From: Pseudomonas sp. B21-028
Lineage (GTDB): Bacteria; Pseudomonadota; Gammaproteobacteria; Pseudomonadales; Pseudomonadaceae
Direction: 5' to 3'
DNA length: 64,000 bases
Assembly (NCBI RefSeq): GCF_024749045.1
Contig: NZ_CP087184.1
Coordinates: 1,054,001-1,118,000 of the forward strand
Each line of letters opens with the position of its first letter. Within the stretch, counting starts at the first letter, position 1. Made by a program: the position numbers and the translations under genes. The notes under the pieces were generated by a model. It saw nothing but the letters and a program-made list of their open reading frames with translations, was not told where the DNA came from and made no database searches. Positions 17,657 through 26,984 of this stretch are shown here, piece after piece.

Positions 17657-17797
17657 ATCGCGAGCAGGCTCGCTCCCACAGGGAATTGCGGCGGATGCAC
17701 TGTTGTGCCCGCCGCAAAAAATGTGGGAGCGGGCTTGCGGTAAGCGCGTCTTCCTGAGCGTCACCAGATCCTGTGGGAGCGAGCCTGCTCGCGATGG
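17657..17797. repeat. Three REP units
   Basis: REP units at 17657-17680, about 17722-17740 (degenerate) and 17772-17797 fill most of the 384-base gap between hmp and dsbB. I see no gene in this gap. Confidence 0.88.
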
Positions 17798-18002
17798 GGC
17801 CGGCATGCGTTGCACATCCTCAACTGACGTCTTCGCCCGCTCAAAGTTAATCCGCGCTTAACCTTTTTCCTGTCTATTCCCCCTCAACGTTGGCGCAAGC
17901 CGCTCGTTCACTGTCATGGCCAACGTGTAGACTTCGGTCATCCGACAGCGCGCCGGGCGTCGCAAGGCTGCGCGTCGATCCATGTATCCAAAGGAAAACG
18001 CA

Positions 18003-18512
18003 ATGAGTGAGGAAATGATGCGGTTGGGCCGCGAGCGTCGCTACCTGGTGCTGCTGGGGCTGATCTGCCTGGCGCTGATCGGTGGCGCGCTGTACATGCA
18101 GGTGGCCCTCGGTGAAGCTCCGTGCCCGCTGTGCATCCTGCAGCGTTATGCGCTGTTGCTGATCGCAATCTTCGCTTTCATCGGCGCGGCCATGCGCACC
18201 CGTCGCAGCCTGACGATCCTTGAGGGGATTGTGGTGCTCTGCGCCGTGGCAGGTGCTGGGGTGGCGGGGCATCATGTGTACACCCAGTTCTTCCCGGCGG
18301 TCAGTTGCGGTATCGATGTGCTGCAACCGATTGTCGATGATCTGCCCCTGGCGAAGATCTTCCCGCTGGGTTTCCAGGTCGATGGGTTCTGCTCCACCCC
18401 GTACCCGCCGATCCTGGGCTTGTCTCTGGCGCAGTGGGCGCTGCTGGCCTTCGTGTTGATCGTGGTGCTGGTACCCTTGCTGGTATCGCGTAACCGCAAG
18501 ACCCTTCGCTGA
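18003..18512 (+). CDS. dsbB: Disulfide bond formation protein DsbB
   Basis: Inner-membrane quinone reductase that reoxidises DsbA. The 169-residue protein has four hydrophobic segments, the first redox pair in CPLCILQRY (Cys41, Cys44) and the second pair in the periplasmic loop (SCGIDV and GFCSTPYPP). The ATG at 18003 follows AAAGGAAA; an in-frame ATG at 17982 is less likely. Many pseudomonads have two DsbB paralogues and I cannot say which one this is. A strong terminator follows. Confidence 0.92.
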   Translation: MSEEMMRLGRERRYLVLLGLICLALIGGALYMQVALGEAPCPLCILQRYALLLIAIFAFIGAAMRTRRSLTILEGIVVLCAVAGAGVAGHHVYTQFFPAVSCGIDVLQPIVDDLPLAKIFPLGFQVDGFCSTPYPPILGLSLAQWALLAFVLIVVLVPLLVSRNRKTLR

Positions 18513-18524
18513 CGCGACTTGGTG

Positions 18525-18562
18525 AAACGCCCCGGTTTCTCTGTTGGAGAACCGGGGCGTTT
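18525..18562 (+). terminator. Rho-independent terminator of dsbB
   Basis: A 13-base stem AAACGCCCCGGTT / AACCGGGGCGTTT with a 12-base loop, ending in a short T run, 12 bases after the dsbB stop. Confidence 0.85.
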
Positions 18563-18569
18563 TGCGTTT

Positions 18570-19308
18570 CAGCCCTCGAAAGGATCGGCCTTGATCCGGG
18601 ACAAGAATGACCTGCGACACTGTGCGACACGTTGTCACACATTTCCCGGTTTCGGAGTCGTTCGCTACCTGGATATGCGCCTTGTCCTGTAACAAAAAAA
18701 ACGTTCCGACTTGCCATGCCTGCCATCTTTGCGGAGTAGGCAGCAGGCATTTTTAACAGCGTAGCGCCATTTGGCGAGCCCCCCGAAAAATGGGCGTTTG
18801 CCGGGAAAAAAGCCATCAGTGCATGCCGTTCATGCTGTCTGAATCGGGCGTAGTAGGCCTACGTTTTTTGGGGTTCTTGTTGAGAATCAATTTCGATAAC
18901 ATGCCGGACCGTTGCGGTATCCGGAAGAGATTGTTGTCGGTTTGGATAAAAATTATTTCGGGATGAGACATAGTCTCCGGCGCTTCAGCTCACTACAATC
19001 GGCCGCACCGAATATCCGACCCGGCTCAGGCTTGAGCACGAGAGGTGGTCGAAGGGCGCCAGCGCCCCATGCGACCCAGGTGTCGGTGCCTTCCAACTAC
19101 CCGCACCAAATGGAATTGGGCTGTAACCAAGGCCTTTTACCGACGAATTCGAATAAGAACTCACTGCTGGCCCAGGATATGTCGAACAGCGTCTGACGCG
19201 CGACGGGCAGCCCTTATTCAAATCCAAGAAAATGCCAACCCTTGGCAGGGTGAAGTGTTGGCGATCAAAACCCAACTGCATTGCGCAAGCTGCTTTAGAG
19301 GTCGTGAG
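18570..19308. promoter_or_regulatory. Long upstream region of cyoABCDE
   Basis: About 740 bases without a supported gene between the dsbB terminator and cyoA. The first half is AT-richer and presumably carries the cyo promoter. TTGAGAATCAA around 18880-18890 is a short inverted repeat resembling half of an iron-regulator box but too weak to name. Open frames here, including one fused to cyoA, look spurious. Confidence 0.4.
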
Positions 19309-20259
19309 ATGAGTAAAAACAGGTACCCCCGATTACTAGGCTTGCTGCCGCTGCTCGGCACGTTGCTGCTGGGAGGCTGCAACATGACCTTGCTCGATCC
19401 CAAGGGCCAGGTCGGCCTGGATGAACGAAACCTGATCATCACCGCCACGCTGCTGATGTTGCTGGTCGTCGTGCCGGTTATCGTCATGACGTTCCTGTTC
19501 GCCTGGAAATACCGCGCTTCCAACACCAAGGCCGTGTACACGCCGAAGTGGTCGCACTCCACCAAGATTGAAGCAGCCGTGTGGACAATCCCGGTCCTGA
19601 TCATCATTGCCCTGGGTTATGTCACCTACAAGTCGACCCACGCCCTGGACCCGTACCGTCCGCTGGACTCCGACGTCAAGCCGATCACCATTGAAGTGGT
19701 CTCGATGGACTGGAAGTGGCTGTTCATCTATCCGGAACAAGGCATCGCCACCGTCAACAAGATCGTGTTCCCGGCCCACACGCCGATCAACTTCAAGGTC
19801 ACCTCCGACACCGTGATGAACTCGTTCTTCATCCCGGGCCTGGGCGGCCAGATCTACGCGATGGCGGGCATGCAGACCAAGCTGCACCTGATCGCCAACC
19901 AGAATGCCGAACTCGAAGGGATCTCCGCCAACTACAGCGGCGCGGGTTTCACCGGCATGAAGTTCAAAGCAATCGCCACCACTCAGGAGGACTTCGACGC
20001 CTGGGTCAACGATGTGAAGAAGGCACCTAAACAGCTTGAAAAAGCTGAATACGAAGCCCTTTCCAAACCGAGCCAGAACAACCCAGTCGAACTCTACTCC
20101 GCGGTCACGCCGAACCTGTTCCAGACCATCATCGACAAGTATGAAGGGATGAATCCGGGCAAGCCGATGCACCACGAGAAGAAAGAGCAGGAAGAAGTGG
20201 CGCACAACATGGAAGGGATGGACATGAGTTCGCATTCAGCTGCCGGGGCAGAGGAGTAA
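19309..20259 (+). CDS. cyoA: Cytochrome bo3 ubiquinol oxidase subunit II
   Basis: Subunit II of the proton-pumping quinol oxidase. The 316-residue precursor has a lipoprotein signal ending in LLLGGC (Cys24), two membrane helices (about 45-70 and 90-110) and a periplasmic cupredoxin-like domain without CuA ligands, as expected of quinol oxidases ([34 protein letters not shown]). The frame is open far upstream, but the ATG at 19309 gives the proper lipoprotein signal. A His/Met-rich tail ([20 protein letters not shown]) ends the protein. cyoB follows after 3 bases. Confidence 0.95.
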   Translation: MSKNRYPRLLGLLPLLGTLLLGGCNMTLLDPKGQVGLDERNLIITATLLMLLVVVPVIVMTFLFAWKYRASNTKAVYTPKWSHSTKIEAAVWTIPVLIIIALGYVTYKSTHALDPYRPLDSDVKPITIEVVSMDWKWLFIYPEQGIATVNKIVFPAHTPINFKVTSDTVMNSFFIPGLGGQIYAMAGMQTKLHLIANQNAELEGISANYSGAGFTGMKFKAIATTQEDFDAWVNDVKKAPKQLEKAEYEALSKPSQNNPVELYSAVTPNLFQTIIDKYEGMNPGKPMHHEKKEQEEVAHNMEGMDMSSHSAAGAEE

Positions 20260-20262
20260 ACG

Positions 20263-22293
20263 ATGTTTGGTAAATTAAGTTGGGAAGCGATCCCGTTCCA
20301 CGAGCCGATTGTCATGGTGACCCTCGCCATCATCGCGCTCGGTGGTCTGGCGCTGTTCGCCGGGATCACTTACTTCAAGAAGTGGACCTACCTGTGGACC
20401 GAGTGGCTGACGTCGGTCGACCACAAGAAAATCGGCGTGATGTACATCGTCGTCGCCATGGTCATGCTGCTGCGCGGTTTTGCCGACGCGATCATGATGC
20501 GTACCCAGTTGGCCATGGCCACCGAGGGTTCGCCTGGCTACCTGCCGCCTGAACACTATGACCAGATCTTCACCGCCCACGGTGTGATCATGATCATCTT
20601 CATGGCGATGCCATTCTTCACCGGCCTGATGAACCTGGCAGTGCCGCTGCAGATCGGTGCCCGTGACGTTGCCTTCCCTTTCCTGAACTCCCTGAGCTTC
20701 TGGCTGCTGGTGTCCGGCGTCGTGCTGATCAACCTGTCCCTGGGTGTTGGTGAATTCGCCAAGACCGGTTGGGTTGCCTATCCGCCGTTGTCGGGGCTGC
20801 AATACAGTCCGGGCGTGGGTGTGGATTACTACATCTGGGCGCTACAGCTATCCGGGTTGGGGACGACGCTGACGGGGGTCAACTTCCTGGCCACCGTGCT
20901 GAAAATGCGTACCCCGGGCATGAAGCTGATGGACATGCCGATCTTCACCTGGACCTGCACCTGGGCCAACGTCCTGATCGTCGCTTCGTTCCCGATCCTG
21001 ACCGCTACCCTGGCACTGCTGACGCTTGACCGTTACATGGATTTCCACATTTTCACCAATGAACTGGGTGGAAATCCGATGATGTACGTCAACCTGTTCT
21101 GGGCCTGGGGTCACCCCGAGGTGTACATCCTGATCCTGCCGGCGTTCGGGATCTTCTCCGAAGTCATCTCGACCTTCTCCGGCAAGAAACTGTTCGGCCA
21201 CCACTCGATGATCTACGCTTCCGGCGCGATCTCGGTGCTGGGCTTCATGGTCTGGCTGCACCACTTCTTCACCATGGGTTCGGGGGCCAGCGTCAACGCC
21301 TTCTTCGGCCTGGCGACGATGCTGATTTCGATCCCGACGGGGGTGAAGCTGTTCAACTGGCTGTTCACCATCTACCAGGGCCGCCTGCGTTTCACCAGCC
21401 ACGTGCTGTGGACCCTGGGCTTCATGGTGACCTTCGCCATCGGCGGTATGACCGGCGTACTGCTGGCCATCCCGGGTGCCGACTTCGTCCTGCACAACAG
21501 CCTGTTCGTGATCGCGCACTTCCATAACGTGATCATCGGCGGCGCGGTGTTCGGCTACATCGCCGGCTTCGCCTTCTACTTCCCGAAAGCGTTCGGCTTC
21601 AAGCTGCACGAAGGCTGGGGCAAGGGCGCGTTCTGGTTCTGGATCACCGGCTTCTTCGTCGCGTTCATGCCGCTCTATGTACTGGGCTTCATGGGCATGA
21701 CCCGTCGCCTGAACACCACCGCCAACCCTGAGTGGGTGCCGTACCTGTACGTCGCCATGTTCGGTGCGGTGCTGATCGCCGTCGGTATCGCCTGCCAGCT
21801 GATCCAGCTGTACGTCAGCGTGCGTGACCGCAACAAGCCAGAGAACATGTGCGAACACGGCGATCCGTGGGATGCCCATACCCTGGAGTGGTCGACCTCT
21901 TCGCCACCGCCGTTCTACAACTTCGCCGTGCTGCCGAAAGCGGACACCATCGACCCGTTCACCGAGGCCAAGGAAAACGGTACTGCGTACCAGCCTGCGG
22001 CCAAGTACTCGCCGATCCACATGCCGAACAACACCGCTACCGGTGTGGTTATGGGCGGCCTGTTGACTGTGTTCGGTTTCGCGATGATCTGGCACATCTG
22101 GTGGCTCGCCGCCGCCAGCCTGGTCGGCACCGTGGTGTATTTCGCCATCCATGCCGCCCGCGACGATCAGGGCTACATGGTGCCGGTGGATGTCATCGAG
22201 CGCATCGAAGCCGAGCAGCACAAACGTCTGGTCGCGGCCGGGAAAGTCCGGGCCACCGCCACCCGTGTTGAAACCTCGTTGGAACAGGCTTAA
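20263..22293 (+). CDS. cyoB: Cytochrome bo3 ubiquinol oxidase subunit I
   Basis: Catalytic subunit (676 residues) carrying haem b, haem o3 and CuB. Characteristic haem-copper oxidase sequences are visible: [16 protein letters not shown] (haem ligand His), [17 protein letters not shown] (CuB ligand His cross-linked to Tyr), WLHHFFTMG (CuB His pair) and [13 protein letters not shown] (haem ligands). About 15 membrane helices. Second gene of the cyo operon. Confidence 0.97.
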   Translation: MFGKLSWEAIPFHEPIVMVTLAIIALGGLALFAGITYFKKWTYLWTEWLTSVDHKKIGVMYIVVAMVMLLRGFADAIMMRTQLAMATEGSPGYLPPEHYDQIFTAHGVIMIIFMAMPFFTGLMNLAVPLQIGARDVAFPFLNSLSFWLLVSGVVLINLSLGVGEFAKTGWVAYPPLSGLQYSPGVGVDYYIWALQLSGLGTTLTGVNFLATVLKMRTPGMKLMDMPIFTWTCTWANVLIVASFPILTATLALLTLDRYMDFHIFTNELGGNPMMYVNLFWAWGHPEVYILILPAFGIFSEVISTFSGKKLFGHHSMIYASGAISVLGFMVWLHHFFTMGSGASVNAFFGLATMLISIPTGVKLFNWLFTIYQGRLRFTSHVLWTLGFMVTFAIGGMTGVLLAIPGADFVLHNSLFVIAHFHNVIIGGAVFGYIAGFAFYFPKAFGFKLHEGWGKGAFWFWITGFFVAFMPLYVLGFMGMTRRLNTTANPEWVPYLYVAMFGAVLIAVGIACQLIQLYVSVRDRNKPENMCEHGDPWDAHTLEWSTSSPPPFYNFAVLPKADTIDPFTEAKENGTAYQPAAKYSPIHMPNNTATGVVMGGLLTVFGFAMIWHIWWLAAASLVGTVVYFAIHAARDDQGYMVPVDVIERIEAEQHKRLVAAGKVRATATRVETSLEQA

Positions 22294-22296
22294 ACC

Positions 22297-22923
22297 ATGT
22301 CGAACTTAGTGACCAATGTTGGACACGCCCATGGTCATGACCATGGGCACGATGACCATCACCACGACTCGGGCGAGATGACCGTATTCGGTTTCTGGCT
22401 CTACCTGATGACCGACTGCATTCTGTTCGCGTCGATCTTCGCGGCCTACGCGGTGCTGGTAAACAACGTCGCCGGTGGCCCGTCGGGCCACGACATCTTC
22501 GAGCTGCCTTACGTACTGGGCGAAACCGCTCTGCTGCTGTTCAGCTCGATCACCTACGGCTTCGCCATGCTGGCGTTGTACAAGGGCAAGAAAACCCAGG
22601 TCCTGGGCTGGCTGGCCATGACCTTCCTGTTCGGTGCCGGCTTCATCGGCATGGAGATCAACGAGTTCCACATGTTGATCTCCGAGGGCTTCGGTCCTAA
22701 CCGCAGCGGCTTCCTGTCCGGGTTCTTCACCCTGGTCGGCACCCACGGTCTGCACGTGACCAGCGGCTTGATCTGGATGGCGATCATGATGTACCAGGTC
22801 CAGAAAAATGGCCTGACCGCCACCAACAAGACTCGCCTGAGCTGCCTGAGTCTGTTCTGGCACTTCCTGGACGTGGTGTGGATCTGCGTATTCACCGTTG
22901 TTTATCTGATGGGGACCCTGTAA
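22297..22923 (+). CDS. cyoC: Cytochrome bo3 ubiquinol oxidase subunit III
   Basis: A 208-residue membrane protein with five helices and the subunit III signature [13 protein letters not shown]. The N-terminus is strikingly histidine-rich ([15 protein letters not shown]), which may bind metal. Starts 3 bases after cyoB and abuts cyoD directly. Confidence 0.96.
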   Translation: MSNLVTNVGHAHGHDHGHDDHHHDSGEMTVFGFWLYLMTDCILFASIFAAYAVLVNNVAGGPSGHDIFELPYVLGETALLLFSSITYGFAMLALYKGKKTQVLGWLAMTFLFGAGFIGMEINEFHMLISEGFGPNRSGFLSGFFTLVGTHGLHVTSGLIWMAIMMYQVQKNGLTATNKTRLSCLSLFWHFLDVVWICVFTVVYLMGTL

Positions 22924-23259
22924 ATGGCTAACGCACATTCCCATGATGGTCATGACGCCGGTCACGGCAGCGTCAAGTCCTATGCCATCGGCTTCATCCT
23001 GTCGGTGATCCTGACCATCATCCCGTTCGGCCTGGTGATGTACCCCTCGCTGCCCAAAAGCCTGACCCTGTGGATCGTCCTGATCTTCGCCGTGGTCCAG
23101 GTCCTGGTGCACCTGGTGTACTTCCTGCACCTGGACCGCTCCGCCGCCCAGCGTAACAACGTGATTGCGTTTGTCTTCGCGGCGTTGGTGATCGTCCTGC
23201 TGGTCGGCCTGTCGTTGTGGATCATGTTCAGCATCCACACCAACATGATGGCGCACTGA
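22924..23259 (+). CDS. cyoD: Cytochrome bo3 ubiquinol oxidase subunit IV
   Basis: A 111-residue subunit with three membrane helices and a His-rich N-terminus ([11 protein letters not shown]). Motif [16 protein letters not shown] is typical of CyoD. Assists assembly of the CuB centre in subunit I. ATG follows the cyoC stop without a gap. Confidence 0.95.
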   Translation: MANAHSHDGHDAGHGSVKSYAIGFILSVILTIIPFGLVMYPSLPKSLTLWIVLIFAVVQVLVHLVYFLHLDRSAAQRNNVIAFVFAALVIVLLVGLSLWIMFSIHTNMMAH

Positions 23260-23270
23260 GGAAAGTCCGG

Positions 23271-24158
23271 ATGTCCTTAAAGCACTTTATCCAAATCACC
23301 AAGCCGGGGATCATTTTCGGTAACGTGCTTTCTGTGGCAGGCGGGTTTTTCCTGGCCTCGAAAGGGCATGTCGATCTGGCCATCTTCCTGGCGGCGATGA
23401 TCGGCACCTCCCTGGTGGTGGCGTCCGGTTGCGTGTTCAACAACTGCATCGACCGCGACATCGACATCAAGATGGAGCGCACCAAAAACCGTGCGCTGGT
23501 CCAGGGGCTGATCCCGGTACAACTGGCCCTGGCGTTCGCCACGGTGCTGGGCGTGGCCGGTGTGGCGCTGTTGTACCGCGTGGCCAACCCGTTGGCGGCG
23601 CTGTTCGCGGTGATCGGTTTCGTCATCTACGTCGGCCTCTACAGCCTGTACCTCAAGCGCAAGTCGGTTCACGGCACGCTGGTGGGCAGTCTGTCGGGGG
23701 CGATGCCGCCGGTGATCGGCTATGTGGCGGTCAGCAACAGCTTCGACATGGCTGCGCTGACGCTGCTGGTGATGTTCAGCCTGTGGCAGATGCCGCATTC
23801 CTATGCCATCGCGATCTTCCGCTTCAACGACTACCTGGCCGCCTCGATTCCGGTGTTGCCGGTCAAGCGCGGCATTCGCGTGGCCAAGAAGCACATCCTG
23901 CTCTACATCCTGGCCTTCCTGGTGGCGACCTTGATGCTGACCTTCAGCGGCTACGCCGGCATGAGCTACCTCGCCGTCGCCGCCGCCATGGGCATGTACT
24001 GGCTGTACATGGCCTGGACCGGCTACAAGGCCGTGGATGACACGGTCTGGGCACGCAAGCTGTTCGTGTTCTCGATCTTCACCATCACCGCCCTGAGCGT
24101 CATGATGTCCCTGGACTTCAAAGTGCCAAGTGAGCTGCTGCTGACCTACGCACCTTAA
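23271..24158 (+). CDS. cyoE: Protohaem IX farnesyltransferase
   Basis: Makes haem O for the bo3 oxidase by adding a farnesyl group to haem b. The 295-residue UbiA-family membrane enzyme has the prenyl-diphosphate motif [18 protein letters not shown] and the second [24 protein letters not shown] region. ATG 23271 lies behind GAGGAAAG; the frame extends upstream into cyoD but without support. A terminator follows 20 bases after the stop. Confidence 0.96.
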   Translation: MSLKHFIQITKPGIIFGNVLSVAGGFFLASKGHVDLAIFLAAMIGTSLVVASGCVFNNCIDRDIDIKMERTKNRALVQGLIPVQLALAFATVLGVAGVALLYRVANPLAALFAVIGFVIYVGLYSLYLKRKSVHGTLVGSLSGAMPPVIGYVAVSNSFDMAALTLLVMFSLWQMPHSYAIAIFRFNDYLAASIPVLPVKRGIRVAKKHILLYILAFLVATLMLTFSGYAGMSYLAVAAAMGMYWLYMAWTGYKAVDDTVWARKLFVFSIFTITALSVMMSLDFKVPSELLLTYAP

Positions 24159-24176
24159 GCGCCAGACGCTGTACAG

Positions 24177-24212
24177 AAAGCCCCGCCTTCGAGAGAAGCG
24201 CGGGGCTTTTTC
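24177..24212 (+). terminator. Rho-independent terminator of the cyo operon
   Basis: Hairpin AAGCCCCGC / GCGGGGCTT with loop CTTCGAGAGAAGC followed by TTTTTC. A near-identical copy ends the toxin-antitoxin module at 24971-25010. Confidence 0.9.
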
Positions 24213-24271
24213 TTGGGCGCTGCCCTGAGTGGTAAGGTCTGTCATTTAGAGCAACACAATGTTGGATGTTG

Positions 24272-24296
24272 AACTATAGGCAGATTGCCTATAGTT
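24272..24296 (+). promoter_or_regulatory. Operator palindrome of the toxin-antitoxin module
   Basis: Perfect 11-base arms AACTATAGGCA and TGCCTATAGTT around a 3-base centre, ending five bases before the toxin start codon. Such palindromes are bound by the HTH antitoxin to repress its own operon. Confidence 0.75.
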
Positions 24297-24301
24297 TGGC
24301 C

Positions 24302-24577
24302 ATGCGAACCTTATTTTTTGAAACCTCTTCATTTACCGCCACGGTAGGCCGTTATCTGACGGACGATGAATATCGCTTGCTTCAATCTCATATGTTGCAG
24401 CATCCAGGAGCGGGCGACCTGATGCCCCGCACAGGTGGCTTTCGTAAATTGCGTTGGCCGGATGGACGTCGTGGCAAAGGGAAGCGAGGAGGGTTGCGAG
24501 TTATCTACTATTGGCTTATGAATGATGGTCAATTCTGGATGTTTGCGATTTATGACAAGGATGAATTGGAGAACTGA
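24302..24577 (+). CDS. higB: HigB/RelE-type toxin, C-terminus lost by a frameshift
   Basis: Predicted ribosome-dependent mRNA endonuclease of the HigB2 type. The 91 residues show the family core: LTDDEYRLLQSHMLQHPGAGDLMPRTGGFRKLRW, KRGGLRVIYYW and FWMFAIYDKDELEN. The frame then stops at TGA (24575-24577). Read one base back, the next codons give LTSEEEKTLKRAIEVELK and end in a TGA overlapping the antitoxin ATG, which is how intact members end. A single-base deletion near 24572 therefore removed about 24 residues. Activity of the truncated protein is uncertain. Confidence 0.8.
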   Translation: MRTLFFETSSFTATVGRYLTDDEYRLLQSHMLQHPGAGDLMPRTGGFRKLRWPDGRRGKGKRGGLRVIYYWLMNDGQFWMFAIYDKDELEN

Positions 24578-24641
24578 CCTCCGAGGAGGAGAAGACGCTC
24601 AAGCGCGCCATAGAAGTGGAGTTGAAAATACGAGGTACCTT

Positions 24642-24956
24642 ATGAAAAAGCGCGACCTATTTGCCGAGTTGATGCAAGGCGTTGAGGAGATGGCTTCTCA
24701 TCGAGAGGGCAAGATCACCCTCCGCCAGATATCGGCCGAAGACAAGCCTGCTCCAGAGGTCTCGGCGCAAGAAATCGTGGCTCTGCGGGACAAGCTCCGT
24801 ATGTCTCAGGCCGTTTTTGCAAGGAGCATCAGGACCAGCCCCGGTACGCTTAGAAACTGGGAGCAGGAGAAATCCAAACCCAACGCGCAGGCCGCTTTGT
24901 TGATCAAACTGGTCGAAAAATTTCCAGATATGGTCGAGCGGCTCGGCGCTGTCTGA
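24642..24956 (+). CDS. higA: HigA-type XRE antitoxin
   Basis: A 104-residue protein with a flexible N-terminus that would wrap the toxin and a C-terminal Cro/XRE helix-turn-helix (EIVALRDKLRMSQAVFARSIRTSPGTLRNWEQ). It would neutralise the HigB-type toxin and repress the operon through the palindrome at 24272-24296. Toxin-first gene order is typical of higBA. ATG 24642 lies behind CGAGG; a longer in-frame version would overlap the toxin gene. Confidence 0.88.
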   Translation: MKKRDLFAELMQGVEEMASHREGKITLRQISAEDKPAPEVSAQEIVALRDKLRMSQAVFARSIRTSPGTLRNWEQEKSKPNAQAALLIKLVEKFPDMVERLGAV

Positions 24957-24970
24957 TCAATCAGTGCCAT

Positions 24971-25012
24971 GAAAAAGCCCCGCCTTCGAGAGAAGCGCGG
25001 GGCTTTTTCATG
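24971..25012 (+). terminator. Terminator after higA, copy of the cyo terminator
   Basis: AAAAAGCCCCGC hairpin with the same CTTCGAGAGAA loop and GCGCGGGGCTTTTTC arm as at 24177-24212. Similarity continues past the hairpin (TGGGC-CTGCC, then TGGT). Confidence 0.88.
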
Positions 25013-25038
25013 GGCACTGCCAGGGCTGGTGATGTCTC

Positions 25039-25261
25039 TGTGGGAGCGGGCTTGCTCGCGAAGACGTTGGCACATTCAGTATCCATGGTGGCTGACCCAC
25101 TGCTATCGCGAGCAGGCTCGCTCCCACAGGTATTGGGTGAGGCACATCACCAGCGAGCACTGCTGAACCAGTGCGGGAGCGAGCCTGCTCGCGATGGCGG
25201 CGGTACATCCAACATCAATTCAAACTGATCCACCGCCTTCGCGAGCAAGCCCGCTCCCACA
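25039..25261. repeat. Cluster of four REP units
   Basis: Alternating-orientation REP units at 25039-25063, 25103-25128, 25171-25197 and 25238-25261, filling the gap between the higA terminator and the next gene. Confidence 0.9.
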
Positions 25262-25273
25262 AGGCTCTGGGGT

Positions 25274-25978
25274 TTATTGCTGGGCGATGCTATAGCCGTC
25301 AAAGGCCTTTTGCTGTTGCAAAGCGGTGATAATACTTTTGCGGGTGGCCTGTTGTTCGGTGCCGTCGTTGTCGAGGAACAGGTCGTTTTCCAGTTCGGCC
25401 TCGTCCCCTTCGCCGACGAAATTGAAGCCCAGGAATTCGAAGGCCTCACGGTCGACGTTCGGCTTGGAACTCGGGGTGCGCAGGGGCAGGGTGACGCTGA
25501 TGCCGTCCTTGCTGATGACAAATACTTGCGCTTCCTTCTTGGCCCGCGAGGCCTTGCCCTTGCTGCCGCTCGGGTTGCTGATGGCCTGGTGGGTCTGGTT
25601 CAGCACCTTCAGGGCCAGGCCATAGACCAATTCCTGGAAGGCCGGGTCGTCCTTGTAGCTGGAAAGAATCCGGCTGATGGGGAAGCGGCTGCTCAGGTCT
25701 TCCAGTGCGGCGAAATCGGCCGCTTCGGCGTCCTTGAGCTGCTTGAGCTGGCCCATCAGTTCGTAGGCCTTGTCGTCGTCGAACGCATCGTGGGCCTGGC
25801 GGATGGCGCCGCGCAGCTCGCGGATCTGGTCGCTCTCGCGGTTCGACTGGAAGGCATCCAACACCATCTCACTGATGGTCTTGGCCTGGGGCAGATGCTG
25901 TGAAAGATTGATGGAGTTTTCGTATTCCGCTTTGGACGACAGGGTGACTACGGATTCAGCGGTATTGGAATCGGACAT
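25274..25978 (-). CDS. Conserved-looking hypothetical protein
   Basis: A 234-residue cytoplasmic protein that I do not recognise. The first 120 residues look helical and charged (RELRGAIRQAHDAFDDDKAYELMGQLKQLKDAEAADFAALEDL), a basic linker follows (GSKGKASRAKKEAQVF), and the C-terminal part looks mixed alpha/beta (VFVISKDGISVTLPLRTP) with an acidic patch. No signal peptide, membrane segment or known motif. ATG 25978 (MSDSNTAESV) preferred to a start at 26023. Base composition is like its neighbours. Confidence 0.65.
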   Translation of the reverse strand: MSDSNTAESVVTLSSKAEYENSINLSQHLPQAKTISEMVLDAFQSNRESDQIRELRGAIRQAHDAFDDDKAYELMGQLKQLKDAEAADFAALEDLSSRFPISRILSSYKDDPAFQELVYGLALKVLNQTHQAISNPSGSKGKASRAKKEAQVFVISKDGISVTLPLRTPSSKPNVDREAFEFLGFNFVGEGDEAELENDLFLDNDGTEQQATRKSIITALQQQKAFDGYSIAQQ

Positions 25979-26117
25979 TGAAATTTCACTACTTCTGTTA
26001 GCTGGATAAGACGAGAAAGGCATTGAGCTTTTTTTCGGTCGCCTAATCTATTGGACGCGGGCGGTGTTGTCACGGCTGATCCGGTGGCTGGTCGGCATTT
26101 GTTGCCGGCACCGGCGT

Positions 26118-26903
26118 TCAGGTGCGCATCAGCGCCTCCAAGCGCAACGCGTCGGGGATGGCGGCGCCACTGGCGGTGTTGTCGAAGATGCACCAGGTTG
26201 GCGTATCGGGCTCGCGTTTCAATTGCCGGGCGAGTTGCTCCAGCCAAGTGTCCTCATAGCGGGAGTGGTAGATCCGCGGTGAGCCGTGCAGCCGGTAGTA
26301 ACGCACCCCAGGCCAGCCTCCAGGCTGATCGCAGCCGGGTAAGGGCGATGGATCGGCGGCAACGCGGCCGATGTGTTCATCGTGCAGCAATGCCGTGACG
26401 TGCGCGGCCAGCCAGCTTGGATGTCGGGGCTCAAGCACCGCGTGGCCCTGATAGTGGTCCCGCAAGGCGCTGAAAAACGATTCGGCCACCGCCGCATCGA
26501 AGGCCAGTGAGGGTGGCAGCTGGATCAACAGGCAGCCCAGCTTTTCCCCCAATTGCGAACATTGCCCGAGAAACTCATCCACAAGCCCGTCGCAATCGCG
26601 CAATCGCCGTTCATGGGTGATCTGCTTGGGCACCTTGACCGAGAAGCGGAAGTCCGGCACGACGCTGTCCGCCCACTTGGCATAGGTGGCGGGACGGTGC
26701 GGGCGGTAGAACGAACTGTTGATCTCCACGGCCGGGAAGCGGGCGCTGTAGCGTTGCAGGTGGGTGCCGTCCTCGGGAAAGGCCGGCCATTGCTCTCGGG
26801 GCAGCGACCAGCCGGCGCAGCCCAGGCGAAGGAGAGAGTGGTAGAGTGAAGTCGGCAAGTGCGAAGGCCCGATTGCAAGCGTTACAATCTGTGACCGTTG
26901 CAT
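26118..26903 (-). CDS. DUF72 (YecE-like) protein
   Basis: TIM-barrel protein of the DUF72 family, function unknown. Family motifs are LGCAGWSLP, RYSARFPAVEINSSFYR, FRFSVKVPKQITHERRL, LGCLLIQLPPS, LEPRHPSW and YYRLHGSPRIYHSRY. About 261 residues from the ATG at 26903; a TTG at 26912 is also in frame. The start region lies about 30 bases from a pair of 18-base palindromes. Confidence 0.88.
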   Translation of the reverse strand: MQRSQIVTLAIGPSHLPTSLYHSLLRLGCAGWSLPREQWPAFPEDGTHLQRYSARFPAVEINSSFYRPHRPATYAKWADSVVPDFRFSVKVPKQITHERRLRDCDGLVDEFLGQCSQLGEKLGCLLIQLPPSLAFDAAVAESFFSALRDHYQGHAVLEPRHPSWLAAHVTALLHDEHIGRVAADPSPLPGCDQPGGWPGVRYYRLHGSPRIYHSRYEDTWLEQLARQLKREPDTPTWCIFDNTASGAAIPDALRLEALMRT

Positions 26904-26931
26904 TTGCTTCAAAACTGCAAATTTTTTGGGT

Positions 26932-26977
26932 GTAGCCTCGAGAGGCTACATCGAGCAAAGTAGCCTTTTAAGGCTAC
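26932..26977. promoter_or_regulatory. Pair of 18-base palindromes downstream of the DUF3307 gene
   Basis: GTAGCCTCGAGAGGCTAC (26932-26949) and GTAGCCTTTTAAGGCTAC (26960-26977), with 8-base perfect arms each, starts 28 bases apart. They sit between the DUF72 start and the DUF3307 stop and match the pair at 28366-28411. Confidence 0.8.
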
Positions 26978-26984
26978 AGACTGC

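Noticed and set aside
18880..18900. Fur- or Anr-like box upstream of cyoA
   Set aside because: TTGAGAATCAATTTCGATAA matches only part of either consensus; too weak to call.
19045..20259. Longer cyoA beginning at 19045
   Set aside because: The frame is open, but the extra 88 residues would precede and spoil a clear lipoprotein signal peptide.
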